A stretch of 64,000 nucleotides of DNA from Bradyrhizobium cenepequi. GTDB taxonomy: Bacteria; Pseudomonadota; Alphaproteobacteria; Rhizobiales; Xanthobacteraceae. This document shows, piece by piece, positions 44,317-53,971 of the stretch. A model generated the notes under the pieces. That model saw only the letters and a program-made list of their open reading frames with translations, was not told the DNA's origin and did no database searches. The stretch is taken from assembly GCF_020329485.1 (NCBI RefSeq), contig NZ_JAGKJI010000004.1, forward strand, positions 124,001-188,000. Reading direction: 5' to 3'. Made by a program: the position numbers and the translations under genes. The stretch's first letter is position 1, and each line of letters starts with the position of its first letter.

Positions 44317-46247
44317 TGTCCGCCTCCCTGTCCGTCTGCCACCACCCTGAGCGGCGCTGTCGGTCGCAGCACCTTCTTGAGCACCTCCTCTTTCGGCCCG
44401 AAGGACTGAAGTCTTCCTTCGCCGATCACCAGAACATGGTCGACCGCTTCAAGCGCCTTCGGCCGGTGCGCAACCACGGCAACGATGCCGCCGCGGTTAC
44501 GGACATTCAGGATAGCTTCCGTAAGCGCCTCTTCGCCTTCGGAATCGACATTCGATGTCGGCTCATCAAGCACCACCAGGAAGGGATTGCCGTAGAGCGC
44601 CCGGGCGAGCCCGATGCGCTGCCGCTGACCGGCGGACAGGGCCATTCCGCCTTCGCCGACCTTGGTGGCATAGCCATCCGGGAGCGAAAGGATGAGGTCA
44701 TGCGCACCGGCTGCCTGAGCGGCATCCAGCACCCCCTTCGACGTTGCCTGAAGATCGAACCGCGCAATATTGACAGCAATACTGCCCTCGAACAGCTCGA
44801 CGTCTTGCGGCAGATAGCCGATACACTTGCCAAGCTCGTCCGGTGACCACTGTTCGAGCGCCGCGTTGTCGAGCTTGATCTTGCCGCGCAGCCGCGGCCA
44901 GACACCGACCAGCGCACGAACCAGCGTCGATTTGCCGGATCCACTGGGACCGATAATTCCGACGGCCTCGCCGCTTTTCAGCTGAAACGAGAAATCGGAC
45001 AGGGTCAGCTTCTCCGATTCCGGGGGCGCCACATAGAGCTGCTCCACCACGAGCGCCTCTTTGGGAGCGGGCAATCCGAGACGCGCAGCCTCATCAGGCA
45101 GGAGCTTCAGCAATCGATCCAACCGATGTGCAGACTGCCGGGCGCCAATGAATCCCTTCCAATTCGCGATAGCCATTTCCACGGGGGCGAGCGCCCTCGC
45201 GGTCAGGATCGAGCCAGCGATGATGATGCCGGCAGTCGATTCCTGGTTGATGACGAGAGCCGCGCCGACAGCAAGAACAAGCGACTGCAAAAACGAGCGA
45301 AAGAACTTCGAAAGCCCGCCCAGTCCGCTCGCAACGTCGCTCGCCTGCTCATGCGCCGAGAGGTACTTGCTGTTGACATCCTGCCAACGCAGCGCCGCCT
45401 GTCGCCTCATCCCCATTGCCTGCAGGACCTCGGCGTTTCGTCGCCCCTCTGCGGCAAGTGCGTTGCGCACGATGCCGAGGCGCGAGGACGCCCTCGCTGG
45501 ACCACGCGTTCGTGTCTCGGTCAGGATTGTAATTCCGATCAGCACCAGCGCGCCGACCAGCGCGGTCACGCCGATCCAGAAATGGAACAGGAAGCAGATG
45601 CCGAGATAGATCGGCATCCAGGGCAGATCGAAGAGCGCGGTCGGCCCCCCGCCGGACAAGAAGCTGCGGACCTGATCGAGATCGCGCAATGGCTGCATGC
45701 CATCACCGTCGCCGCGCGTCTTGAGCGGCAGCCGCACAACCGCATCGAACACACGAAGCCCGAGCCTCTCATCGAAGTAACGCCCGATCCGAACGCTGAT
45801 CCGGCTTCTGACCAGGTCGAGACCGCTCTGGAACAGATAAAGCACCATCGCCAGCACCAACAACGCAACCAGCGTCGGGATGCTGCGACCGGGCAGCACC
45901 CGGTCATAGACCTGAAGCATGAAGAACGAGCCGGTGAGCATCAGGAGATTGCTCAGGCCGCTGAAGGCGGCAAGGCTCCAGAATATCCGGCGGCACGAAC
46001 TTAGGAATGCCGATATCTCGGATTGCGGCTCATCATAGGGGTTGGCAGGACGAGGCGGATGGGCAAATAGCCGCGCTCGCACGACCTCGACCGAACGCTC
46101 TCCCAACCTGGTCAGCTCTCGCGACGATGATCGCGCCCGCTCTGCCAGAAGCCCCAAGGCGGCGACAAAGATCGCCCATCTCGATACTTCTATTTGATCA
46201 ACACCCGCCGGCGGGAAGGCATCTCCCCGCCGTCCAAAGTCAGTCAT
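44301..46247 (-). CDS. prsD: Type I secretion permease/ATPase, PrsD-like
   Basis: A 648-residue PrtD/PrsD-family exporter without a C39 domain. About 70 polar residues precede five to six membrane helices (FWSLAAFSGLSNLLMLTGSFFMLQV in pieces). The ATPase domain has Walker A GPSGSGKSTL (near 432), IGYLPQDVELFEGSIAVNIARF (Q-loop), LSAGQRQRIGLARALYG (signature LSAGQ, as in PrtD) and LVVLDEPTSNVD. It forms the T1SS core with PrsE. A strong hairpin lies 17 bp upstream of its start and separates it from the secreted-protein gene. Confidence 0.92.
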   Translation of the reverse strand: MTDFGRRGDAFPPAGVDQIEVSRWAIFVAALGLLAERARSSSRELTRLGERSVEVVRARLFAHPPRPANPYDEPQSEISAFLSSCRRIFWSLAAFSGLSNLLMLTGSFFMLQVYDRVLPGRSIPTLVALLVLAMVLYLFQSGLDLVRSRISVRIGRYFDERLGLRVFDAVVRLPLKTRGDGDGMQPLRDLDQVRSFLSGGGPTALFDLPWMPIYLGICFLFHFWIGVTALVGALVLIGITILTETRTRGPARASSRLGIVRNALAAEGRRNAEVLQAMGMRRQAALRWQDVNSKYLSAHEQASDVASGLGGLSKFFRSFLQSLVLAVGAALVINQESTAGIIIAGSILTARALAPVEMAIANWKGFIGARQSAHRLDRLLKLLPDEAARLGLPAPKEALVVEQLYVAPPESEKLTLSDFSFQLKSGEAVGIIGPSGSGKSTLVRALVGVWPRLRGKIKLDNAALEQWSPDELGKCIGYLPQDVELFEGSIAVNIARFDLQATSKGVLDAAQAAGAHDLILSLPDGYATKVGEGGMALSAGQRQRIGLARALYGNPFLVVLDEPTSNVDSEGEEALTEAILNVRNRGGIVAVVAHRPKALEAVDHVLVIGEGRLQSFGPKEEVLKKVLRPTAPLRVVADGQGGGQWIAR

Positions 46248-46264
46248 GACACGTCCCCTAACAT

Positions 46265-46292
46265 GCGCCGTGGAGATTAATCTCCACGGCGC
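46265..46292. promoter_or_regulatory. 28-bp perfect palindrome between T1SS substrate and prsD genes
   Basis: The 14-bp arm GCGCCGTGGAGATT is followed directly by its exact reverse complement, giving a stem of about 12 bp with a 4-base loop in RNA. It sits in the 77-bp gap between the stop of the 914-residue gene and the start of prsD. There is no T-run on the minus strand, so it is more likely an mRNA processing/stability hairpin or partial attenuator than a standard terminator. Confidence 0.75.
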
Positions 46293-46324
46293 TGAATGTT
46301 CTTCGCTTTATTGCGCCCCTTCGC

Positions 46325-49069
46325 TTACGCGAAATGGAAGTCGTGACTCTGAAGTGAACTAAGCTTCGTGTTCTTCAGCGTGAGTGAATCATCTCCGGTC
46401 GAAATGACGACGTCCTGCCCGACCTGCGAAGCGTGGTTGAGAACGCTGGCAAAGTCGCTGAACGCGCTCTTGCTGAACTGGATCGTGTCGTGCGAACGCC
46501 CGTAAGCATCGAAATCCTTGATGACATCCTTACCGAAATTCGCAGCGAACACGAACGTGTCTGGGTGACCGTTGCCGACGAACAAGTCGTTGCCCGATGT
46601 GCTCGTCAACGTATTGCTACCGTTCGAGCCAAGGATCGCGCTACCCGAACTGGCCGTTGTGTGACCGGTACTGTCGACCCCCACCGCTTTGAACGAGTGC
46701 ACGGTGTTGGATACGGCAGACGTGCTCGTGAAGCTCCAGTTACCGTCGGCACCGGCAGTCGTCGTCCCGATGTACGCCTTGCCGTCGTACATCTTGACTT
46801 GGCTGAATGCATCAGCGGTGCCTTTCATCGTAACTACATTGCTCGAGCTCGTGGTGAGCGAACTGAAATTCACCGCTGAAGCTGGAGCGGTTGGGGTTGT
46901 CGGGGTCGTCGGCGTTGTGCCCGGAACACCGATGGTGTGATCCCCGTTGAGATCCTGATGGAAAATAGTCTCGTACGATTGGACCGTTGTGCCGTTGGCA
47001 GCAAGAGCTACGCCGTGCGTCGGGTAGAACTTGAAGTTGCCCTGACTATCCGTAGTCCAGAAGGTGAACTGCCCGCTTGCGTCTTTCCACGCAACATCGT
47101 AGCCGCCGCCATCCAGCTTGACTGAGCTGATTGGAGTCCAGCCATCGAATTGGCCGGCTGTCACAGCGGCGCCGTGATATTTCAGCTCGGGGCCGTTACT
47201 TCCGAGGAAATAATTGTTGCCGACCTCGACAAGGCCAGTCAATCCAGACGGTGTGGTCGATCCACCACCGATCACCGGATGGAAGGCCTGCGACGCGGCG
47301 CTGACATTGCCCGCAACGTCCGTTGCCGTGGCCATGAGGTCGTGAGTCCCGTTCGACAGAGCGCTGGTGGTGACGCTCCAGCTCCCGTTCGTCCCCGCCG
47401 TGGCGGTACCGACGACATTCGACCCGTCATAGACCTTGACAGTGCTGCCAGCCTCGGCCGTTCCAGACACCTGCACGTGGTTGGTATCGACAACAGAGTT
47501 CGCCTTCAACGCCGGCGCAGTCGGCGCCTTGGTGTCGATGGTGATGGCAAGCGCTGCGGACGTCGCGCTGCTGGCTCTTGCTGTCGTACCTGTGCTGCCA
47601 GCCGTGGCTGTGAAACTGTGAGCACCGTCCTGCAGCGCCGCAGTGGTCAGGCTCCAGTTGCCATTGGCGTCGGCCTTGACCGATCCGAGCTGAGTGTTGC
47701 CATCGAACACCTTGACGGTCGCGTTGGCCTGGGCCGTGCCCTTAAGTGTCAGCGTGTTGTCGTTGGTAACGTTGTCGCCGGCCTTCCCACTATCGTTCGA
47801 GAAGGAAACGATCTTGGGCGTCCCGGAAGGCTGCGTCGGCGGCGTCGTCGGGCTACCGATCACCGGATCGACCACCTGCGAGGCAGCACTGACATTGCCG
47901 GCAACGTCCGTCGCCGTAGCCGTCAGGTTATGAGACCCGGCCGACATGGCGTTAGTGATGATGCTCCAGGTACCATTGGCGGCCGTCGTGCCGGTGCCGA
48001 CCAGGTTCGTCCCTTCATAGACCTTGATCGTGGTGTCCGCCTCTGCGGTCCCGGACAAGAGCACTTTGTTCGTGTCGACGACGGAATCGCTCTTCACGAC
48101 CGGGGTGGTCGGCGCGATATTATCGACTGTGACCGTGAGAGCGGCAGATGCGGCGCTGGTCTGACCGCTCGCATTGGTGGCCGTTGCCTTCAGCACGTGC
48201 TGGGCATTGGTCAGCACCGACGTGATATACTCCCAACTCCCGCTCGCATTCGCAGTGGTCGTACCGATCTGCTTCGTGCCGTCGTAGATCTTGACGGTAC
48301 TATTTGCCGCAGCGGTCCCCTTCAACTGAAGCGTGTTGTCGCTGGTAACGCCGTCGTCGACTTTTCCGGTGTCGTTCGAGAAGGAAGCGATTATCGGTAC
48401 ATCCGGCGCGCTCGGAGGCGTGCTTGGAGCTCCGCCTTCCACTGGAAACGGGGGTGAAATAAGAGCACCCGGAACGAGTTCACCATTCACGATTGTTGCG
48501 GTGCGTACGTTTTCCCACTGAGTGATGTGTATTTTTGCATTGACTTGCTGAAGGAGAAAGTCGTCATACCCAAACGGTCCGACGAAATAAACGTCTTTCA
48601 TGGACACGTAGATATCGTCCGAATCTGCGGCGATACGCAAACCGTACGGGCCACCCTGAAACACCACGTTATCAAAAGTGAATGTCCCGCTGTAATCGTC
48701 GGCGATGAACATCCCGGCAGTTGCAGCAGTATTGTGTGACACAATCGTCGAGTTTTTGATGGTTACATTGCCGGTGCTGCCAGGAGCATAGGCCTGAATT
48801 CCATCGGCATGATCACTCCCCTGCCCGGTCGTTTCAATGTACGAATTGCTAATGGTGATATCCCCACCACCCCCAATGCGCACACCTTCCCTTGCGTCAA
48901 TACGAACATGGTCGAGGGTGAACGAGCCAGCGCCTCCGACGGCCGCCTCGCCGCTCATGTCGGTAACACTCTTATATGAAAGGGTCCCGCCATCTTGGAG
49001 CCAGGTCGAACCCGCATTAGTAACCCCGCTAAACAACGGGTCATTCCAGCTCAGAGGAATGGCTGCCAT
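46325..49069 (-). CDS. Secreted beta-helix / Ig-like / W-rich protein, T1SS substrate, 914 aa
   Basis: There is no Sec signal. Residues about 1-205 form a right-handed parallel beta-helix domain (SFTLDHVRIDAREGVRI; SDHADGIQAYAPGSTG; YGLRIAADSDDIYVSM). Four Ig-like (Big-type) repeats follow at about 220-605 (GTAEADTTIKVYEGTNLVG; TATATDVAGNVSAASQ twice). About 610-725 is a W_rich_C-type domain (FLGSNGPELKYHGAAV; GQFDGWTPISSVKLDGGGY; HQDLNGDHTIG, a Ca-binding-like loop), then a fifth Ig-like repeat and an RTX-like C-terminus (SGNDLFVGNGHPDTFVF; DTIQFSKSAFSDF) ending LSSLQSHDFHFA. The layout suggests an EPS-binding or -cleaving enzyme exported by PrsDE. Confidence 0.85.
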   Translation of the reverse strand: MAAIPLSWNDPLFSGVTNAGSTWLQDGGTLSYKSVTDMSGEAAVGGAGSFTLDHVRIDAREGVRIGGGGDITISNSYIETTGQGSDHADGIQAYAPGSTGNVTIKNSTIVSHNTAATAGMFIADDYSGTFTFDNVVFQGGPYGLRIAADSDDIYVSMKDVYFVGPFGYDDFLLQQVNAKIHITQWENVRTATIVNGELVPGALISPPFPVEGGAPSTPPSAPDVPIIASFSNDTGKVDDGVTSDNTLQLKGTAAANSTVKIYDGTKQIGTTTANASGSWEYITSVLTNAQHVLKATATNASGQTSAASAALTVTVDNIAPTTPVVKSDSVVDTNKVLLSGTAEADTTIKVYEGTNLVGTGTTAANGTWSIITNAMSAGSHNLTATATDVAGNVSAASQVVDPVIGSPTTPPTQPSGTPKIVSFSNDSGKAGDNVTNDNTLTLKGTAQANATVKVFDGNTQLGSVKADANGNWSLTTAALQDGAHSFTATAGSTGTTARASSATSAALAITIDTKAPTAPALKANSVVDTNHVQVSGTAEAGSTVKVYDGSNVVGTATAGTNGSWSVTTSALSNGTHDLMATATDVAGNVSAASQAFHPVIGGGSTTPSGLTGLVEVGNNYFLGSNGPELKYHGAAVTAGQFDGWTPISSVKLDGGGYDVAWKDASGQFTFWTTDSQGNFKFYPTHGVALAANGTTVQSYETIFHQDLNGDHTIGVPGTTPTTPTTPTAPASAVNFSSLTTSSSNVVTMKGTADAFSQVKMYDGKAYIGTTTAGADGNWSFTSTSAVSNTVHSFKAVGVDSTGHTTASSGSAILGSNGSNTLTSTSGNDLFVGNGHPDTFVFAANFGKDVIKDFDAYGRSHDTIQFSKSAFSDFASVLNHASQVGQDVVISTGDDSLTLKNTKLSSLQSHDFHFA

Positions 49070-49847
49070 CTAATTTTCTCCTGGTAGCTTCTATCTAGTT
49101 TGTCCCCAGGCACGTGCCCAATTCGAATTCCCCGAGCAACGATACCCAATGCGACTCTGCTGGCGCAGCGCCGATGGATTCGTTCTGGTCATTAGCAGAG
49201 GCTTTTTTGGGACGACATCACGGCCCGCCCAAGGTGATCTTTAGCCACTCTGGTCAAAAAGTCTCTCCGTACGAATTCGCTCGCGCACCTGCTTAATGTG
49301 CTCGAAAAGTCACGCAAAGAAAATATCGTCATTTTCGGCACCGCGACCGTAGCCTCAGCGTAAAGCGCGACAATTTCGGTGCAGTTAATTTCATTGCGAA
49401 AATATCGCGTTTTCTGGCAGTTCTTGCGCACAGTAAATTTCAAATAAAGGCATTTAATAAGAATCCATATTTGGATAATATCACTTTGATTTTCTCGTAA
49501 TGGTCGGGTCGCAACCCCTTGAATCCAGGCTATTGCATGTAATTGCAGTTCGACCATCCGCCCGGCTCGAATCAACCCAGCCCGCTAATTTGAAGGCTGC
49601 CCTAATCGTCAAGGAAAGACGATAAAATTGTCGGCGTTGAGGATCAATAATCGTCGCCGGATACCTCTGCCGAGGCGCTTCGCCGTTTGGAAAGCACCAT
49701 TCCACCCGCCCCAGATCCGTGGCGCGATTTACGCCCGAGTGCCGCAGGCCGACATCAGAGCGACCGCCGAATGACGGCGAAGCCTCCGCGTCTCGAACTG
49801 TTCAAACCTGCGGCTTTACTTAGATCTGATTGGGATCGGCGCGCCGA
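49070..49847. other. Intergenic region, about 780 bp
   Basis: No convincing gene. It is AT-rich between about 49300 and 49510 (upstream of the 914-residue gene on the minus strand), which may include its promoter or silencing sites. A frame at 49192-49575 (-) lacks any recognisable feature. Confidence 0.4.
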
Positions 49848-50885
49848 TCAACCGATCTGCTGCGGCCCGGGCGCCGCACCCGGCCGCCCTGTCTTGCCTT
49901 TTGCACCGTCCAGCAGACCCACAAAAGCGACTCTCCCGGCCGACAGCGAGCCCTTGAGCATATATCGCGCTACGAACAACAGACCGACTCCGAAATGACA
50001 GATCCAGCGCCATCCCGCAAAGCGCCGAGCATACAGAATGCTGTTGCGGGCAGACAGATAGATCGAGAGATGCGAGCGCTTCTCGAGGGCAACGGCAGAT
50101 CCGATGGTCGTACCTCCAATGTGGCGAATAATGGCTTTGCTCGCGAAGCCGATGCGGTGCTTTCCTCGCCGGCGTCCCCAATCCAGATCTTCCATATAGA
50201 GGAAATATTCCTCGGCCATGAGACCGACGTCTTCGACGAACGCTCGCGTTGCCAGAACACACGCGCCGCTTACTGCATCGATCCTGGCAATATCCTCGGC
50301 CGACGGTGCACTGCCGGCTGGCGCATTCCTTCCTACGGCAATGACACGGCCCGTCATAGGAGACCAATGCAGTCCGTAGTTGATAACCTTCTCGGGACTG
50401 TGGTCGAAAACCAAGCTTCCGCCAACCATGCCGAATCCCTCAGCAGACTTGGCAATTAATTCCGATAGGCCGCGGCTATCCACTTCGGTATCAGGATTCA
50501 GTACAAGCACTGAACCCCAGTCGGAGACGCCTAGTAATGGCTCAAGCCACGCGTTGACGCCGCCTCCATAACCGAGGTTCTCTGTCGCAAGCCCAACTCG
50601 GACGACATTCGCGCGCTTCTGAAATCGACATTTCGCCACTGAGACCAGCCGCTTCTGTGGCTCGTCAAGAGTGTTCGACGCATCAGAAGTTCGTTGCAGC
50701 GTTCGATCGGGTCCCACAAGCGCAGCCAGCAATCGCCCGTAGGCTGCTTCCCCGCCATTTTCGCAAATGAAGACCTCGAAGTGATCCCAATCCGAACGAG
50801 CGAGCGACTTCAAGCAACGATCGACATCATCTGCATTGCAGTATGAGACGATGATAACGGCAAGTTTCACGCTAGCGGTCGACAT
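49848..50885 (-). CDS. Glycosyltransferase, GT2 family
   Basis: A 345-residue GT2 enzyme. ATG at 50885 gives a start directly before the fold: KLAVIIVSYCNADDVDRCLKS, VFICENGGEAAYG, TENLGYGGGVNAWLEPLL, VLVLNPDTEV (NxDxx metal site), IDAVSGACVLATRAFVEDV and FLYMEDLDWGRRRGKHRIG. This is the rhamnosyltransferase-like (WbbL/RfbF) GT2 pattern. A C-terminal hydrophobic segment (HFGVGLLFVARYML) may associate with the membrane. A rhamnose donor is plausible given the rml genes, but unproven. Confidence 0.87.
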   Translation of the reverse strand: MSTASVKLAVIIVSYCNADDVDRCLKSLARSDWDHFEVFICENGGEAAYGRLLAALVGPDRTLQRTSDASNTLDEPQKRLVSVAKCRFQKRANVVRVGLATENLGYGGGVNAWLEPLLGVSDWGSVLVLNPDTEVDSRGLSELIAKSAEGFGMVGGSLVFDHSPEKVINYGLHWSPMTGRVIAVGRNAPAGSAPSAEDIARIDAVSGACVLATRAFVEDVGLMAEEYFLYMEDLDWGRRRGKHRIGFASKAIIRHIGGTTIGSAVALEKRSHLSIYLSARNSILYARRFAGWRWICHFGVGLLFVARYMLKGSLSAGRVAFVGLLDGAKGKTGRPGAAPGPQQIG

Positions 50886-51425
50886 AGCCCAGACACCTTC
50901 CTCCCTTGCTGTCGACACCGGCGAGCGACGTCGGCCACGAACGCTTGTGCAACGTTTGAACGCCGCCTCAGCGCCCCGCCCCAAAGCAGAAGCCGCGATC
51001 CACTCATGCACACCGGGCTCGGCAAGGGGCGCGGGCGGATGACTATAGCGGCTGCAGCGGCTGCGGTTTTTCGACCTCATTCTATCGGAGAAACGCGATC
51101 TGTTCACATCGCCTCCACGTGGTGCTTATCGCCGTTACCTGAGACGTGGGCCGGGGAGCGTTTCTTATGAATGCACGATTTATTGACAATTCAATGCAAT
51201 CTGCCACAATACCCGTTATAATTGCTATCCACCAGAGATGAATATTAGGAATATTTTTCGATCAGAAATATAATCTTGATAAAATTCTCCAGCAAAATGT
51301 TCAGTTTGTCAGCGAGCGGGTGCGGTTCGAGCGGCGAAGCGCAACGAAGGAGACACCGTGCTGGCGTGACGAAGCAAACGGACCAGCTAGAGAAATTTGC
51401 CGGAAGATCCGCCTTAGGAGCTTTC
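50886..51425. other. Intergenic region, about 540 bp
   Basis: No gene is supported. The right half (about 51170-51300) is AT-rich and contains the putative promoter of the secreted beta-helix gene; the left half is GC-rich and non-coding-looking. In-frame extensions of both flanking genes run into this region but lack conserved sequence. Confidence 0.4.
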
Positions 51426-52343
51426 ATGCGCAACCTGATGACGCTGGCCCTACTGCCGGCAGGCGCCGTTGCAGCCCAACTGATACTTGCCTCGACGAGG
51501 ATTGAGTCTGCTGAATTGACGTGTCGTAATTTCTCGAGCGCAGTACGCTTGAGCGATACGCGGGCTGATAAGGCGCCGGAGGCCTGCCCTAGTGGCGCCT
51601 TGGTGGCTCCCGGGCAAGTATTCGAGATGCGCCCGAATGGCTATCGGATTGGTGCTGCGGTGCGTGTTGCAGTCGATCCTGCTCCGACACCGGACCGTGC
51701 GCCCGATCCGGTGTCAAACTTGGCCGGCGTTCCGTTGAGCTTTGACGATCCCGTCTATGCCAACGTCAAGAGCGGCACGAGCCGTATCATGTTGTCGTCG
51801 GGCTCGTCACGAACGGACCTGTCGATCGTTGAGAACTCAGGGGAGCCGACGATTACCTGCGATGGCTCTTGCAGCCTTACGCGGGTTCGCATTCAGTCCC
51901 GCGAAGGCGTTCGCTGCCTCGGCGGCGATATCAATCTGACGTGGGTCTATATTACGGCTACCGGGATCGACAGTGACCACGCGGATGGGTTGCAGTGCTA
52001 CGCCCCTGGTTCTACAGGCACTGTCACAGTCACGAATTCGACGTTCAAGATGGCCGGGGCAACTACCGCGGGTTACTTCTCGGCCGATAATTGGCACGGC
52101 TCACATGTTTTCGAAAACGTATTGTTCGAGGGCGGCAATCACGGACTTCGTATACCGGCGGACGGCGGCTCGTCGGTGAGCCTGAAGAACGTCTACTTCG
52201 TGCATGGCTCCTTCCGCTATGGGCCCTTCCTATTCGACGTGGTCAAGGGCCAGCGTATAAAAATTGCGCAGTGGGAGAACGTGCGCTGGGCGAGCTGGAA
52301 CGGCGATCAGCTCGTTCTCGGGGAGTTCATCCCACGACCGTAG
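51426..52343 (+). CDS. Sec-secreted parallel beta-helix protein (paralogue of the T1SS substrate)
   Basis: A 305-residue protein; ATG at 51426 has TAGGAG six bases upstream and opens a signal peptide (LMTLALLPAGAVAAQLILA). Residues about 100-305 are homologous to the N-terminal beta-helix of the 914-residue protein: SREGVRCLGGDI/AREGVRIGGGGDI, SDHADGLQCYAPGSTG/SDHADGIQAYAPGSTG, HGLRIPADGGSSVSLKNVYF and IAQWENVR/ITQWENVR. The SDHADG motif, with Asp and His, could be the active or metal site. It is probably a polysaccharide lyase or hydrolase acting in the periplasm; activity is inferred from the fold only. Confidence 0.8.
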   Translation: MRNLMTLALLPAGAVAAQLILASTRIESAELTCRNFSSAVRLSDTRADKAPEACPSGALVAPGQVFEMRPNGYRIGAAVRVAVDPAPTPDRAPDPVSNLAGVPLSFDDPVYANVKSGTSRIMLSSGSSRTDLSIVENSGEPTITCDGSCSLTRVRIQSREGVRCLGGDINLTWVYITATGIDSDHADGLQCYAPGSTGTVTVTNSTFKMAGATTAGYFSADNWHGSHVFENVLFEGGNHGLRIPADGGSSVSLKNVYFVHGSFRYGPFLFDVVKGQRIKIAQWENVRWASWNGDQLVLGEFIPRP

Positions 52344-52545
52344 GGGGATTGCTGACCGGACAACGCACGAGCCTCCGCATTGGGTCGAAGCATCGCTTAC
52401 TGGTAGAATGTACCCTCGTTTCGCCATCAATTAATGTTTGCAGGGAGGCATTGCCGCGAGCGCCCTCGCGGAGAGCGACGTGTAGCGGCCTCGATCGATC
52501 AATGAAACCCAAATGTAATTGCGTCGGGTGGGGAAGCAAACATCT

Positions 52546-53901
52546 TCACAGGTTGAGACGAGTTACCGAGCGGGAATGCAAGTTCTGCGCGGCGGAGCGG
52601 GCAGGAGCAATTCCGTTCCGTGCATCAAACATCCACATGCCGCTGCCGAGCAGGAACATAAGCAAGACGTAAGGACCGTCCCACAGGTGGACCGTGCAGA
52701 TGGACAGGGCTAGTCCGCAAAGGGTGATAATGAGACCCTTTCGGCATTGCGCCACCTCGAACGAGAGGTCCTTCAGCCGTCCCAGACCAAAGCAAACCGA
52801 AAGAAAGCCGCCCGCCATGAATAAAAGGCCGGGCACGCCGTAGCGGACGGCAGTGACCAACCAGAAATTGTCCATGCTGCCGCCCATCCACTCTGGACGC
52901 TCCCAATCATTTAAGCCAATCCCAAAGATAGGATGCTGCATCACTGATTGAGTACCGTAGTGCCAGATGTGCACGCGCATGTACGAAGTGTCAGCGTTGA
53001 ACGTCAGATACGAGATAAAGACATCGAACGCGGTACGATTCGAGCTGAGTTCGACCGCACAATAGGCGGCAATTGCAATTGTAGCCAATATTCCCCAACG
53101 TCTAGTCAGGCTCGCCGTGACCTTGTCCCAAACGATCAACATTGCCTGGGCGATAACCGACAGGATGGCGCCCGAGGAAAGGGAGGAGACGACCGCCATT
53201 GCCACAAGACCCGCGCTTAATCGACCTCCTAGGCGCGTGCCGGCACCAAATACATAAAAGCTCAACGCGAACGCACTTGAACAAACGACACCAAACAGAA
53301 TGAAGTGTTCGAAGGTACCCTGAGCTCGTCTAAGTCCGTATCTCGCCTCACTGCCAACGATATCGTAAACGGTGAATATCTTGCCGAGCAATTCGATCAG
53401 GATCGGCGAGCCTGCGACATTCTCATAGACAGCGAACGGCAAAAGAAAAAGGACCATAAACACGAGAGCTCTGACCATGCGCTGGAATGCCAAGACATCT
53501 CGAATGTATCGCCTTGCGAAAAGAAATGTACCGAACGTCTCTATGACGAATATGCCTGCAGATTGCAGCCCCTTGTCGACGCCGTGCTGAGTCACCAACA
53601 CGACTGCGCCCCACGTAGCCGCCAAAAACATCAAAATGTCCGGCAGCCGTGTTCGGCCGATTGATCCAGATAACCACGCTATCAAACACGGAACGAAGGT
53701 TATTACCAGCATCAGCCGGTAGGGAGACAAGCGCGTCGGACCGAGATAGAAAATAACCGGTACGGCCAACGAGAAAACGAAGATTGGAACAAGCGGGGAG
53801 GCCTTGTGGCTCCGCGTCAGCCGCGCCGCTGCGATTTGTCCACCCGTGGAAGGTAGCGTCCTCCCAACCTCACGAGACGCTCTTCCTGCAATGCTTTGCA
53901 C
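52546..53901 (-). CDS. O-antigen polymerase/ligase-like membrane protein (Wzy/WaaL type)
   Basis: A 451-residue polytopic protein with about ten to twelve hydrophobic segments (for example VPIFVFSLAVPVIFYLG; ALVFMVLFLLPFAVYENVAG; GLLFMAGGFLSVCFGLG). A large periplasmic loop contains HPIFGIGLNDWERPEWMGGSMDNFWLV in pieces; HPxxGxG…N is the signature of the O-antigen ligase/polymerase (Wzy_C) family, as is the Arg-rich loop near RYGLRRAQGTFEH. It probably polymerises or transfers lipid-linked repeats for the polysaccharide. It is convergent with the beta-helix gene. Confidence 0.85.
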   Translation of the reverse strand: MQSIAGRASREVGRTLPSTGGQIAAARLTRSHKASPLVPIFVFSLAVPVIFYLGPTRLSPYRLMLVITFVPCLIAWLSGSIGRTRLPDILMFLAATWGAVVLVTQHGVDKGLQSAGIFVIETFGTFLFARRYIRDVLAFQRMVRALVFMVLFLLPFAVYENVAGSPILIELLGKIFTVYDIVGSEARYGLRRAQGTFEHFILFGVVCSSAFALSFYVFGAGTRLGGRLSAGLVAMAVVSSLSSGAILSVIAQAMLIVWDKVTASLTRRWGILATIAIAAYCAVELSSNRTAFDVFISYLTFNADTSYMRVHIWHYGTQSVMQHPIFGIGLNDWERPEWMGGSMDNFWLVTAVRYGVPGLLFMAGGFLSVCFGLGRLKDLSFEVAQCRKGLIITLCGLALSICTVHLWDGPYVLLMFLLGSGMWMFDARNGIAPARSAAQNLHSRSVTRLNL

Positions 53902-53971
53902 CCTGCCCTCCAGGAGTAAATGTCGTCCTCGCCGCCTCGAAGCAAGCGCGAGATGGTCGGCGGATGACGCG

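Noticed and set aside
46265..46292. Standard Rho-independent terminator
   Set aside because: The hairpin is strong but lacks a T-run on the minus strand, so termination is not assumed.
47150..48457. 435-codon plus-strand frame with repeats
   Set aside because: The repeats are the reverse complement of the Ig-like repeats of the 914-residue secreted protein.
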